Of a stretch of DNA of 64,000 nt, positions 43,390-54,389 are shown one piece after another (the stretch's first letter is position 1; each line of letters starts with the position of its first letter). The stretch is from the NCBI GenBank assembly GCA_035048495.1, contig CM068545.1, positions 22,788,741-22,852,740 on the forward strand. Reading direction: 5' to 3'. The position numbers and the translations under genes are program-made. This DNA is from Euptelea pleiosperma. Its lineage: Eukaryota > Streptophyta > Magnoliopsida > Ranunculales > Eupteleaceae. Under the pieces are notes generated by a model. The model worked only from the letters and a program-made list of their open reading frames with translations, was not told where the DNA came from and did no database searches.

Positions 43390-45532
43390 TTAGAATTGAC
43401 GATGCCACACGGTTAATAAGGTAGCAAGTGGTAAGTGCGGCATTGGCACAATAAGGTTTTGAAGAACATTCATGTTAAATAGAAGGGTATGGGTTACATC
43501 TAATAGATGTCTAAGCTTTCGTTCGGCAACCCCATTCTGTTGAGAGGTGTGAACACATGAGGTCTGATGGATCGTGCCATGGTCAGAACAAAACTGTTGG
43601 ATATAAGATTGCACGTACTCATTAGCATTGTCAGAACAAACAGTCTTAATTGACTTGCCGAATTTTACATAAATCTCCTTGTAGGGCCCTCTTTTTCGAG
43701 GACTTTGTTGTTAGATGGGATGTCTTATGCTTCAGGGATAGTTGATGGGTGCGAGTTTTTCTTTTTATGGTGTGCTGTTTGGGTGCTTTGCTAAGTGTAG
43801 GTCACCTCGACCTCACTAGTTTTGCTTTCTATTAGTTTCCGTTTTTTCCTTTAATAAAGTTTTCTTTACTTATCAAAAAAAAAAATTCAGGTGTGATGAT
43901 TAAGAAGAAATAACCATGTCATTCTAGAGAAATCATTCAGAAACACAACGAAAAAGAATAACCAGATAAGCTTTTAATCCTTGAAGGACCCCAAAGTCCG
44001 TATGGACTACATCAAAAGGACTCGATTTTCGACTCTCCGAACGACTAGGAAATGTACTACGGTGATGCTTGCCTAACTGACAAGCCTCCCATTCTAATAC
44101 AGAAACTGTACTTAAATTATGTATGATTTGATGCAACCCAGACAAGGACGGATGACCCAAACGATAATGCCATTGGAGTGGCGACACACTAGCACTTAAC
44201 GTAGAAGAAGTTCAGCCAAAATCTAGATAATACAGCCCATTCCGTTCATGCCCCGTACCAATCACCTTCTTCGTCCCGAGGTCGTGAAATACACGAGAAG
44301 GAGAAAAGGTTATTGAGCATTGTAAAATTTAAATCAAGAACATATAAGGCAGATGATAGAGAGATATACGGATTAGGGTGAATCCCTTACCCAAAATGCT
44401 ATGAGTGTAACCATCTGCCAAAATAATGTTAGATTTAGAGTGCTGGAAATTAGAAAACAAAGAAGAAGTACCAAACATATGGGCACTAGCTCCATAATCG
44501 ATGACCCAGGAGGATGGAGACTGAGTGGATAAACACGCCAGATTACCTGTATTGGCCATTGTAGCTGTAAGTTGAGAAGTGGTGGCTGGACGAGAATTCA
44601 ATTCAACAAAAGTTGACCAAGTTGAGTAGAAATATCATCGCGAGAAACCGAACTATTGGATGCATGCCCAAAAGTGATATGTTCTATAGCTGATTGAAAT
44701 GAATCATCAAACACTTGATTAGCCCATGCTGGCTTTCCCCACTTGTCTCAACAAAATCCTCAATGTCTAGTAAACCCATAATAGGTACACTTTAGATCAC
44801 CTCGGCCATTACCTCGGTCACTACCACGGCCTCCACGGCCACCACGGAGACCACTACCACCACGAGTACCACTACAGCCACCTCCATTGTTACCACGACC
44901 ATGGAAGGAATCAGAACGGGCACTAGAAACCAAAGCGGAGGACTCTTTAGGAGAGACATTAGAGTGTACGTTTCCAAGGGAAGCATGCTGAAGGCGGGAG
45001 TATGCATTAGCAGTTGTAGGAAGGGTCTCACTAGCCAGAATCGGCCCTTTAACAGCCCCACACTCAGAGTTCAACAAATTCCTCCCGTTGGCGTTTCTGA
45101 GCCATCGGTGGTCGTCAACAGTTGATAGAGATGGAGCTCCTCCCACATACCTCGCAGCGAACTATAATACCCACCAAGAGTCTTGTCTCCCTGCTTGGTG
45201 GAAAATAGAGATTCAAACATATCATAAATATGGGAGACATTCCTTTCCTGTGAATACATCTCTTTGACGGCTTCCCAAATCTGTTTTGCAGTGTCAAGAA
45301 ACATGACATTAGAGGAGATAGATGTCTCCATGCTGTTCCACAACCAAGTCATAACCAGGAAATTGTCATTGTTCCAATCTTTGTATGTTTTATCGTCAAC
45401 GGAAGGATGATCCTCATCCAGAAACTTGGATCTCTTCTTGGCACACAAGAAAACCATGACAGAGTGAGACCATTGGAGATAGTTGGTGCTATTCAACTTC
45501 ACATATGTAATCTGAGCACCAACATATCTCAA
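43390..45532 (-). pseudogene. copia gag-protease-integrase relic with altered key residues
   Basis: Gag begins near 45532 and keeps the UBN2-type segment (DTAKQIWEAVKEMYSQ, GGYYSSLRGMWEEL). An Arg/Gly-rich tract precedes the knuckle, which reads CTYYGFTRH and is followed directly by a stop, so the second Cys of CX2C is Tyr. The protease site reads WVIDYGASAHM, with Tyr replacing Ser of the DSG triad. Integrase HHCC (WHYRLGHPSLSGLHQIIHN, then CQLGKHHRSTFPSR) and 'SQQNGVAERKLRHLLD' are visible. Several shifts. Non-functional. Confidence 0.8.
43682..43879 (+). mobile_element. 5'-truncated LINE tail inserted in copia
   Basis: 'ccctctttttcgaggacttt' begins a stretch matching the ORF2 end and 3' UTR of the LINE at 34.5-39.8 kb. 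It ends 'tcaaaaaaaaaaa' near 43879. It lies in the integrase region of the minus-strand copia and is opposite in direction to it. Only about 200 bp were copied, typical of abortive LINE reverse transcription. Confidence 0.8.
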
Positions 45533-46280
45533 TTAGAGGATTTTACATTCGAAGAGTTACTCGAAACAATAGAACTGGCCATTGGAAGATCTCGAAAATT
45601 TCAACTTGCACATGGGTAAGCAAGAAATCCAGAAACAACGTCAAATAATCCCTAAAATCACTTTAGGAAGTGCGACTAAGGGAAATCTTATCTTACCGAT
45701 TTGTGAAGGAATTAAAAAACACCACTAAATGTGGGAGAGAGATGTGGTAACAAAAGTCAACTTTTCGTGCAGAAAGGTAGACCAATCCCAAACAAATGTT
45801 AAACACTCCCTAACGGCACAAGATAGGGTGCGGTTAGGGTTGGAGACTGATTCTCCCTTCGATTTTTGAAAAATCTGAAATCTCCACTTTTCTCTCCCGG
45901 AGGCCAACAAACTGAAAAAAAACTGCACCGATGCCTTCAACCGCACATACGAAGAGTTCTCAACCACGAACTAAACACCAATCACATCAAAGTCAAACAC
46001 ACCCTAGATACACATCTAGGGTTAAACAAACTTCAAACTACACGTTCTAGGGTTTTGGTTGTGGCAAAACCCTAGAATTCTAGCACCAAAGTTGAAGAAG
46101 AGGAGAAAGGAAAAGAAAAGAAGGATAGAATGGGATTTAGGGTTTCACAAGGTAAAGATGCTCTGATACCAAGTTGAGAAATGGAAGATGAATAGTAGAG
46201 AGAAGAGAAGAAGTTAAAGAAGAGAAGAGAGTGAGACGAATTTAGATGGGTTCGGTCTCCTCTATGATAATATATATATA

Positions 46281-46662
46281 TGGGTCAGGATCGGGACAAC
46301 ATTTTTTACAACAAATTTGACAACAAAAACTTGGTGCGGCCCAATGTAAATTAGAAGTTTTGGAACGGGATGATTTTTGGCGAGGATGGTCTCTATGGTG
46401 AGGAGATCATCCTCACAAAAATTCAAATCATTCCGATATTCGTAGACCGGTTTACAAATTGAAGAATTATGGACCGTCTATTTTTATCATTAACTTGAAA
46501 ACTACATTTGATGGGGTTAGAAATTTCGTAATGTGCTGATTTTTTGTAGGGGTGATCTATATGGTGAGGAGATCATCCTCACCAAAAATCAGCTATTGAT
46601 TCATCTTCCATGTGGGTACGCCAAAATTGTTGTAAAAGATGTTGTCCCCCGATCCTGACCCT
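46281..46662. mobile_element. Foldback element with gggtcaggatcggg ends
   Basis: Left end GGGTCAGGATCGGGACAAC and right end GTTGTCCCCCGATCCTGACCC are inverted repeats of about 30 bp. Flanks are TATATA runs, so the TSD is unclear. The interior has two opposed 'gaggagatcatcctc' blocks and 'tggaccgtctatttttatca'. No coding frame. Confidence 0.75.
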
Positions 46663-46674
46663 ATATATATAGGT

Positions 46675-46965
46675 GAGGATGATCTCCTCACCATATAGAT
46701 CACCCGTACAAAGTATCAGCCCATTCTGAAATGTCTAACCCCATCAAATGTGGTTTTGAAGTTAACAGTAAAAATAGACAGACCATGATTCTGCAACTTC
46801 TAAACCAGTCTACGAATATTGGAATGATTTGAATTTTTGTGAGGATGATCTCCTCACCATAGAGACCATCGTCGCCAAAAATCATTTCATTTCAAAACTT
46901 CTAATTTATATATTGTCCCCGCCAATTTTTTGTTGTCAAAATTTTTGTCCCCCGATCCTGAGCCA

Positions 46966-46966
<1 letters not shown>
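46675..46966. mobile_element. Foldback element, inverted partial copy
   Basis: This is the same family in opposite orientation, keeping only the right-hand end 'gtcccccgatcctgagcc'. With the element before it, it makes an imperfect palindrome of about 680 bp. Members also occur at 15.5 and 16.7 kb. Confidence 0.7.

Positions 46967-47005
<39 letters not shown>
46967..47005. repeat. (AT)n microsatellite
   Basis: About 19 AT units follow the foldback end 'gagccatct'. Confidence 0.9.
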
Positions 47006-47007
<2 letters not shown>

Positions 47008-47064
47008 GCCAAAGGTTATGTGGGTCCACTTACATAAGTGATGTGGGCCCCCACATAGTAAACA

Positions 47065-47602
47065 TAAAGCGTCACAAGAAAATATAAAGAAAGAAGAATT
47101 CCAACTGTATCAAAGCTTTACTTATCTTCAAACCCTCAAATAGCTCCTGACCTTCTACTTCATTGGAGTCCTTAATTCCATAGAACCTCAAAGAACTTCA
47201 AGAACTTCAAGATTGAATCTTTATAGTCTCTAAAAGTAGATTAGTTGGATTTGCTAGGAAAGAAACCATTCTGATGCGACGCCATTTGTTGATTATATGT
47301 CTATCTACTTTGGACACATCATGTCATTGTTTCGCAGTTTGTGTAATTAGTGTAAGGCAGTAGTCAGTACCGCATTTTGCGTGGAAGTTGTTATTAGCAC
47401 CTTCTTACATTTTTTTTTTTGTTTCATTGTTCTTGATTTTCTATAAATATTAAAGTGTCCTCAGATGATCACGAAGGATTGGCAAAACAAAGATATTTGT
47501 TTGTTAATCATTTTGCCTCAAAGAGACTCCTTTTCTGCTCAACAAAGCATTTATTGGATATTCTAACATAGATTCCATTGACATTGATGCATATCTCTGC
47601 AG
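47065..47602 (+). other. MAPKKK intron, distal part
   Basis: No coding sequence. It ends with 'gatgcatatctctgcag', the acceptor of the next exon. Confidence 0.6.
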
Positions 47603-47687
47603 TGATGGATTCTTTTTTGCTGTAAAAGAGGTCTCTTTGCTTGATCAAGGAAACCGGGGAAAGCAAAGCATTTATCAACTTGAGCAG
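47603..47687 (+). CDS. MAPKKK exon: VAIK lysine segment
   Basis: Between acceptor CTCTGCAG and donor GTGAGA. It completes Asp from the previous exon and encodes DGFFFAVKEVSLLDQGNRGK and QSIYQLEQ. The Lys in FFAVKEV is the ATP-anchoring lysine of the kinase N-lobe. 85 bp, and the phase fits on both sides. Separated from the first exon by 14.5 kb, mostly transposons. Confidence 0.88.
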
Positions 47688-47889
47688 GTGAGACAATGTA
47701 AAGTCTTGTCCTGATGAGGTATTCGTTGTATATTATTTTATTTGTTGTCAATTTTTTTTTTACATCAAACCATGTACGTAGAAATACTTGTTGGGCATCT
47801 TCTTAGACTAAGGGTCCAGAAATTATCATACTAAAGATAATATTTGCTTCTTAATATTGTCTCATTCTAACTCCTGCTTATTGGTTCAG

Positions 47890-47952
47890 GAAATTGCTCT
47901 TTTAAGTCAGTTTGAGCACGAGAACATAGTTCAATATCTTGGCACAGACAAG
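47890..47952 (+). CDS. MAPKKK exon: alpha-C helix
   Basis: 63 bp between TTGGTTCAG and GTACAC, encoding EIALLSQFEHENIVQYLGTDK. The Glu of the alpha-C helix that pairs with the VAIK lysine is here or at the preceding Gln-Leu-Glu, as in other MEKKs. In frame, no stop. Confidence 0.88.
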
Positions 47953-49749
47953 GTACACTTCTTACTTCTTGAGTTGGCTTTTGCGTGCTGCACTTTCTGG
48001 TTCTGTTTATAATAAGATGATATTTGGAATGACAAACAGAGTTTGCACTTTGTAACTATTATTAACTTAGTGCCCTTCTGTTGTGGCATACATGGGTTCT
48101 CTTATTGTCACGGTAAATAATGTGTTGCATGACATTGGATTTCTCCCTGCGGTGTATCATACCCTTCAACAAAACAATACATATTGTGCGATAAATTTTG
48201 ATATGTATCGAACTATCTATATTTAATACCATTAAACTAGATATAATTTTCATTTACTATATACGGAAAAAGTTTGATACTTGCTTAACCAAATTCATAT
48301 ATCTTTTGGTTGACTGTTGTGTTCCATTTGGATTGTCCTATGGCAGTTGGGAAGTTCTTCGTGATGTTGTCCCAATTAGGAAGGGGTTGACTAAATTGTA
48401 ACATTGAAGGGTTCGAAAATGAAAAAATCTCGTTTTATTGGCCTGGTATTCTTCTTCATAAAGTTGGGCAATCGAATCTTTTCATTTGGGAGCATAATTG
48501 GATTTTAGATTTGACACAAGTTGTGCCGCTTTTTTGTTATATCATCTTTGTATCATTTTTTGTCCTGATTCAGTAGCAAGAATATATTTTTATTAAGAAA
48601 ATATAAAGAAGGGACAAGGCATCCTTGCCACAAAAGAAAAACACAGAAGTTGACGGAAAACAAAGTATTCATATTTACAACATTTTTAGCTACAAAACCG
48701 GCCACACCATTTGCAATTCGATGGGTATGGGAAAATTTAACGATTAGTTCTCAAAAAATCCCTAATATGTTTATAATCTTTGTATATTATTCCCACGATA
48801 ACCGCAATTGTTCAGTGTTTTGCAATCGTAATCAAATCTGCGATTTTCTGATAAACCACAGCTCCTTGATCTTTGTAAACTTCTCGATCTCCACCGAATT
48901 GATTTCACCCATGATTTTTCACGATTTTTATGATTTCTCAAAAATGTGCAGTTTCGGCCGTAGTCATTGGAACCTCCATCTTCGTAAGCCCTATGAAATC
49001 AGACGCCATCATGATCCCCCTTTTGTTGAAAATCACACTCATAATCATTCTCACGGTTTCTAAAGTGTTTTGCTCACTACAAAATCAATGTAAAACATGG
49101 TCACGATCTTCATCATGGTCGTCATTTTTCTGATCTCCATCAGGAGGTTACAATCCTCTTCCCATTGCACCAGAGGTGTTCCAGGTAGGATGTCCTCCAT
49201 AGAAGAGTTATTCCCTTTTATGCTTGGTTGATCCTCATCTACTTGCTTCTTGGTTATTCCAACAGTTGTAGAAGCCTAAGTAGAACTTTTGTAACCGATT
49301 CTAGTTCCGTGTTGATCCCTCCCATCTGGCTTTACAATCGTTATATGCAATTTGGTGAGGCCTTGATTGTTTCCTCTCCTTGGCGGCATTCTTCTTGTTG
49401 ATCAAATATGCGTATTTCAATCTTTGAACACACTTTGACCAAAATGATGCAAGCCACTAACAAAACTAAGTTAAATCTAGTAAAATAAAAAGAAATAGAG
49501 ATTACCAAGCAAGAACTCAACAAGAGCATAGAATAACCCTCAAAACATCCCTTTAGAGTTTCTTTTAATTCTCAAAACTTGAAGTAGTGAATAATCCCCT
49601 CAACACAACTGTAGATAGTCCCTTTATACACCAAAAAAATGTAAAATGTCTAATCTACCCTTCATTAATGGCATAAAATGTAAATACTCCTAAAGGCTAA
49701 AACTAATTAGTGATGTACCAAAGTATTAACTCTAAAATAAAACAAATAA
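47953..49749 (+). other. MAPKKK intron sequence with an unrecognised block
   Basis: The T-rich part to about 48580 looks like intron. 48590-49640 has a 137-codon plus frame (48650-49063) and short minus frames. It changes composition and may be an inserted element, but I recognise no domain or ends. Confidence 0.4.
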
Positions 49750-49769
49750 ATTGGACAATATTAAAACTA

Positions 49770-50632
49770 GCATGCGTCAATTTTTATATATTTGCCTTCA
49801 AGAAGTGGATCGTCGTCTAGCAAGCACAGATCTAATATTTTTTGCTGATTCATGCATCATGGCTAATTTTTATTCTCCTTTGGTCTTTGAAGACATTATC
49901 TCCAAAAGAATATGGAAATGGGATCGCAAGGGTCTGTTCTCAGTTAGTTCTTTTTTTCACCATATCAGTAGTACATGCCAGAGCTCCTTCCCTGCTTCTA
50001 GGGTATGGGGGGCACCAATCCTGACGAAGGTGATGTTCTTCATATGGACTGCTCTTTTGGACAAGATCCTAACAGTGGACCACCTAAACAAGAGGGGGAT
50101 GATGATCCCTAATAGATGATGCCCTTTGTGCAAAGAAAATGGCGAGACTGTGGATAACCTGTTGCTTCACTGCCCTTTCACCTTTTCCATATGGCAAGCT
50201 TGATTCTTTCTTTTTGGCATCGCCTTTGATGCTCCGGAGTCCGGAGCCCATTGACTCTTTCTTTGATTCCACCGTCGTGGTAGTTTTTTCTGCTAGAGGG
50301 AGTATCCTTTGGCTCATCTTGCCTTTTGCAGTCATGTGGGCCATTTGGAAAGAGAGGAATCGCCGTATATTTGAAGGGGAAGAAGAAGACATTCCAAAAG
50401 TTATTTTGAGAATCAAAGCATATATGTATTTGTGGTCCTCTATTTTACCGGAGTTTTGAGGGTGCTTTTTTTATGCTTTTGTGTTTAGATGGGAAGAGAT
50501 TTTGTTAGGATCTTCCAAATGTGATGTTTATCTTTGTTCTTGTTTTTTGGGTATCTCGTCTTGAGATCCCCTGTGTTTGTCGTTTTTGGGCCGATGCCCC
50601 TCTTGAATATCAAATCCGATTTATCAAAAAAA
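49770..50632 (+). mobile_element. 5'-truncated LINE (zf-RVT and 3' UTR)
   Basis: It encodes the zf-RVT region (IWKWDRKGLFSVSSFFHHIS, WTALLDKILTVDHLNKRGMM), then after a stop CPLCKENGETVDNLLLHCPF, and 'MWAIWKERNRRIFEGE', then a 3' UTR ending in an A run at 50624-50632. The left boundary is approximate. Inserted in the MAPKKK intron in sense orientation. Confidence 0.78.
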
Positions 50633-50639
50633 AATGATA

Positions 50640-51049
50640 GAAGAAAAGGTTCTAGCTCAGCTTCCTTTTTGTGGTAAGAAGTTGAGGCAATGGAAAAACT
50701 AGATGAGACACATCTTGAAGGAAGAGAAGAAATGTCAAGAGAGACACTAAAAAGCAAGGTAGGTTGTTTCTAATTTATGATAAAAATTTGAAACATACTT
50801 ATCTGATTTTCGCCCCTTTGCTGCTCTTTGTTTATAGGCTTCCTTTCACATTGTTTCTCATTCATATCTTATATTTTCCTAATTGTTTCTTGGACATTTA
50901 TCATTGATTAATTGTTTCTTGTTCACTTTTATCTTTTCATGTTTTTCTTCAACCTGACTTTTCCCTTATCGCTTTTGTTTCCAACTCTGATAGTTATGGA
51001 CTAAACTAGCCCCAAAATCTTAATTACCTAGTTAATAAAAACCTTTGAA
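50640..51049 (+). other. MAPKKK intron sequence
   Basis: Intron-like T-rich sequence between two LINE fragments; no coding sequence recognised. Confidence 0.5.
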
Positions 51050-52186
51050 TGGCAGGAGGTCATTGTAGGCAAATATGGGGTTTCTTCTTTTGGCTGGGTG
51101 AGCAGAACGATCCGTATTGCGTATGGATGCAGTGTGTGGAGGGGCATTGCTAAGAATACCAAAGATTTTGATATGAGCGTTCGTTATACTGCTGGATCTG
51201 GAGACAAGATAAGATTCTGGGAAAACCTTTGCTATGGGGAGGCACCTCTCAGAGTTGATTTTCCAGAGCTTTACTCTTTATCGGAGAGGAAAGAATGGTC
51301 CATCCAGGATTGTGCTCACTCTCGGGTGAGGTTGTAAGATGGGACTTCGGTTTCAGAAAAAATCTCAATGACTAGGAGGTCGTGCCCCTTTCAAGACTGC
51401 TTCTTCGTCTGCACGATGTCCATCTCACGCCATCGGGCCAGGACAAGCGGGTGTGGATCTGGGATAAAGGAGAATTGTTCTTGGTAAGTTCATTCTTTGA
51501 GGTTTTACACTCGACTAATGGGGCCATTTTCCCTGCTTCTGCGGTTTGGAGTTCTAAAGTCCCCTCTAAAGTTGCCTTCTTCACTTGGGAAGCCTCTCTG
51601 AATAAGATTATGACGGTGGATCATTTACGAATCAGATGATTAATTATTGTTGACTGTTGTTGGATGTGCCGACACATTGGAGAATCAGTCAATCATCTTC
51701 TTTTACATTGCGATGTGGCTAAGGAGGTTTGGGCTTCTTTTTTATGAGTTCTGTATGTGCTGGGTGATGCCGGATTCCTTCTCGGACCTCATTACCAGTT
51801 GGCGCTCTACAGCGTTCTCCTCTATAGGTTGCATTCTTTGGAGGATGCTACCTTTCGCTATTGTGTGGGGACTCTAGAGGGAGAGGAACCATAGGGTTTT
51901 CGAAGGCAAGAGCGTGGATACGATGACGATCATCCTCAACATCAAGGGGTTGTTGTTTTTGTAGTCCAGAGTGTTTACGGAATGCCGGGGCTTATTCTTT
52001 GAAGACTTTGTTTTTCGTATGGACCTTCTTCGTTCTAGGGATTGTAGTTATGATTTCCCCTTGTGTTGTTGTTTCCCTCTTGGGGCTCCAAGGCTTTTTG
52101 TAGGTTATCTCGACCTCTTTTAGCCTTGTTTTATATGCTTTGTTTTTTGTTTATTAATAAAGTTTCCACTTATAAAAAAAAAACCC
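51050..52186 (+). mobile_element. 5'-truncated LINE (ORF2 C-terminus and 3' UTR)
   Basis: It starts in the post-RT region (VIVGKYGVSSFGWVSRTIRI, AYGCSVWRGIAKNTKDFD), continues through zf-RVT (51382-51639; FTWEASLNKIMTVDHL, then MCRHIGESVNHLLLHC-like sequence after shifts) and ends with 'aataaagtttccacttat' and an A tail at 52176-52186. It is related to, but clearly diverged from, the LINE at 34.5 kb. Confidence 0.82.
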
Positions 52187-52326
52187 CCCTGAATTGCATA
52201 CTAGCATAGGAATCACGTGCCAATTATGCTATTCCTTTATTTCCTTTTATTATGCCACCAAAAATGTGTCAAACTGCGGACCAATGTGATCACACTAACT
52301 TTGAACCAGGTCATTATACTAAAGAC

Positions 52327-52693
52327 CATGGTTTAAAAAATGCCCGTTATAATGAAAACAATGTCCGTTATAAAGGATTCGGACCTCCCCCGTTACATTA
52401 TGTACCGTTTTAATGTTCAGAAAATAACGACAGTTATTTTCGTTATAATGGCAGCTATTTTCCGCTATAACGAAAATAACGACCGTTGTTTTCTGATTTT
52501 TTTTTCTTAAAAGAAGTCCGTTATTTCCGCTATTTTCCGTTATAAATTTTACTGAAAATTTATTTTGAATTTTAGCTCCATTTTTCCCTATTATTTTCCA
52601 TTTTTGCCCCTGTGCGTTACAATCTGTTATAACAGAAAAAACGGTAATGCCCCCATTCCGTTATACTGTTATAATGACCTCTTTTAAACCTTG
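52327..52693. mobile_element. CCGTTA-rich hAT-like MITE, copy 4
   Basis: Left end CATGGTTTAAAAAA, right end CTTTTAAACCTTG, with a perfect 8-bp duplication CTAAAGAC (52319-52326 and 52694-52701). It is 367 bp, filled with CGTTATAACGG-type units and the shared 'atgcccccattccgttatac'. It sits in the MAPKKK intron. Confidence 0.9.
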
Positions 52694-52701
52694 CTAAAGA
52701 C

Positions 52702-53097
52702 TAGACTGAACAAAAATGTATATACCAAATTTCCGATGTGGTACTTCCATTCTTCACATAAATATAAAGAATGTGCAATCTTCCGAATTACCTTTGGTCA
52801 CAAGTCTAGAATGTCTTCATGGCCTTGGGACCTGCTTGTACTTGTTGCTATTTATCATTGATCATATCGTAACTATTGTCTTATCAAAAAAAAATATCGT
52901 AACTATTATTAGCAAGAAAGTTTTTCTAAAGCACCAGATGTAATTCTGTTTTGGTCTTACAATTATTCTCTAAAGTGGTTTGGTGTCATTATATTCCCTA
53001 TTTTTATTGCAGATTTTTGTTTCTTTGACCTTGCTTGTGCAACTAATTGATTATGGTGATTGTGGTTAAAGCGTTGTTTATTACACTGATCTTTCAG
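52702..53097 (+). other. MAPKKK intron, no further feature
   Basis: Ends in 'cactgatctttcag', the acceptor of the next exon. No repeat recognised. Confidence 0.6.
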
Positions 53098-53255
53098 GAT
53101 GAAGCAAAGCTCTATATATTCCTTGAGCTTGTCACAAAAGGTTCTCTTGCACAACTCTATCAAAAGTATCTTTTACAAGATTCCCAAGTCTCTGCATACA
53201 CAAGGCAGATTCTCCATGGGTTGAAGTATCTTCATAATCGAAATGTTGTTCACAG
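53098..53255 (+). CDS. MAPKKK exon: hinge to HR of the catalytic loop
   Basis: 158 bp from acceptor CTTTCAG to donor GTGATA. It encodes DEAKLYIFLELVTKGSLAQL, YQKYLLQDSQVSAYTRQILH and GLKYLHNRNVVHR, the hinge (FLELV) through the His of the HRD motif. Arg is completed across the next intron. The MEKK1 class has the same pattern (LYIFLELV..GSL). No stop or shift. Confidence 0.9.
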
Positions 53256-53407
53256 GTGATACGACTGAACTTGTAAAGTAATGCTTTGGCTATATATTTA
53301 TTTGTGATCTTGAGTTTTTTGTTTCGATGTCTTAACATTCTTATGTTGCTCTAGTGTGGATCATGTGTTGCTTATATTTATCTTAGTTTTGCCACCAAGG
53401 TGATTGT

Positions 53408-53635
53408 TGTTATCATATATGTAGAAATACGTATTTTATATGTATTGGGGGGTAGTTCTGTAAATACCCCCTTGAGGGGTATATTTGTCTTTTGTATTTG
53501 GGACTTACATAAATAAGATTTATGGAGTCATTGTGACCTAAGCACAATAGACATCCATCTTCTCTCTTCTCTCCTCTTCTCTCTCTTCCACAAACCTAAA
53601 CCTAACCCTAACTCTAACCCTAATTAATCAATTCA
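53408..53635 (+). repeat. 5' LTR of full-length copia
   Basis: Begins TGTTATCATATATG, ends ATTCA. It contains a TATA-like 'acataaataag' and a 3' stretch of CCTAA/CCCTAA units (about 53590-53625) that resembles plant telomere repeat but belongs to the LTR. Confidence 0.88.
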
Positions 53636-53638
53636 ACT

Positions 53639-53651
53639 TGGTATCAGAGCC
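53639..53651 (+). promoter_or_regulatory. Primer binding site, tRNA-Met initiator
   Basis: TGGTATCAGAGCC, complementary to the 3' end of plant initiator tRNA-Met, 3 bp after the LTR. Confidence 0.9.
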
Positions 53652-54389
53652 AACCTTAGTGTTTTCTACAAGAGGACAGACCGGAGATCAACCAGGCAGA
53701 CGATGACGTCATCAAAGCCGTACGGCTGACGTCAACAGCTGTACGGACAGAGTTCCCCATTCAACCTGAAACTTCACCACTTGAAAGAGTATGATTTATC
53801 ATCTTTTTTAGTGATTTTTTGATAATTTTCTGGGTTGATTTGGACTGTTTTTTGCTACTCGTTCTCAAAAAATCGAGAAATTTCGTTTTTCATACCAGCC
53901 TTAATATCAGTCCCTTAAGGAGTTTTTTGGGGGGATTTGTTGCTTCGTTTCAATCCCCTACAATGTTACCTTCATGATGATACTACTTTCGAGTGGATCT
54001 GAGAAGGATTGAAGGTTTTCGGGTATTACCGCCGGTACGGTTTTTTGCCTTCTTTGGGCTGTTGGCAGTGTACCACACTCACTAATCTATCCCCTAAGGT
54101 ATCTCAATGGCTGATTGAAGGGTATTGGGAGTTGTTTTACTCTTCCTATTGCTATCTATACCTAATTTGGGCTTTCAGTTGGACTTATTTGGCCTATCGG
54201 GTGGTCTGTTACCTCCTCTAATGACTTATATTAGATGGGTGTTGTATCCTTGAGGTCTATGTGTTCTTTGGGACTTTATCAGATGTGTTTATAGCCTTCG
54301 GTGTGGCCCTTTAGCAGTGTTCTGGCCCTCAGGTGCTTGCTTGTGACATTCCGGCGCTCCTATTTGGTTGTTCTGAGTCATAGTCCTTC
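53652..54389 (+). other. copia untranslated leader
   Basis: Between primer site and gag ATG. It has no long supported frame. Parts correspond to the leader of the copia fragment at 62 kb. Confidence 0.65.

Larger units (their letters stand above)
43280..47064 (-). mobile_element. Second copia element, 5' half, host of the previous one
   Basis: Minus-strand order: LTR (47064-46175, swollen by foldback insertions), primer site at 46171-46161 (TGGTATCAGAG), leader, gag, protease and integrase, cut at 43280 inside the sequence after 'VHVLGPGRDE' by the LTR of the other copia. Everything 3' of that point is missing. A LINE tail interrupts the integrase. The gag (QITYVKLNSTNYLQWSHSVM) differs from the other three copias in the window, so it is a different family. 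Confidence 0.8.
46175..47064 (-). repeat. LTR of the second copia, with inserted foldback elements
   Basis: Its inner edge is set by the primer site at 46161-46171. Its outer edge is a probable TGTTTACTATG start at 47064. Removing the foldback pair and AT run (46281-47005) leaves about 165-200 bp, in line with the other copia LTRs here. The outer edge has no second LTR to confirm it. Confidence 0.55.

Noticed and set aside
44792..45061. Val-rich minus frame
   Set aside because: Alternative frame of the Arg/Gly-rich tract in copia gag.
48650..49063. 137-codon plus-strand frame in the MAPKKK intron
   Set aside because: No recognised domain, AT-driven composition, no promoter or splice support. 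Listed only as an unrecognised block.
53590..53640. Interstitial telomere or chromosome end
   Set aside because: The CCTAA-type units are part of both copia LTRs, so they are element sequence.
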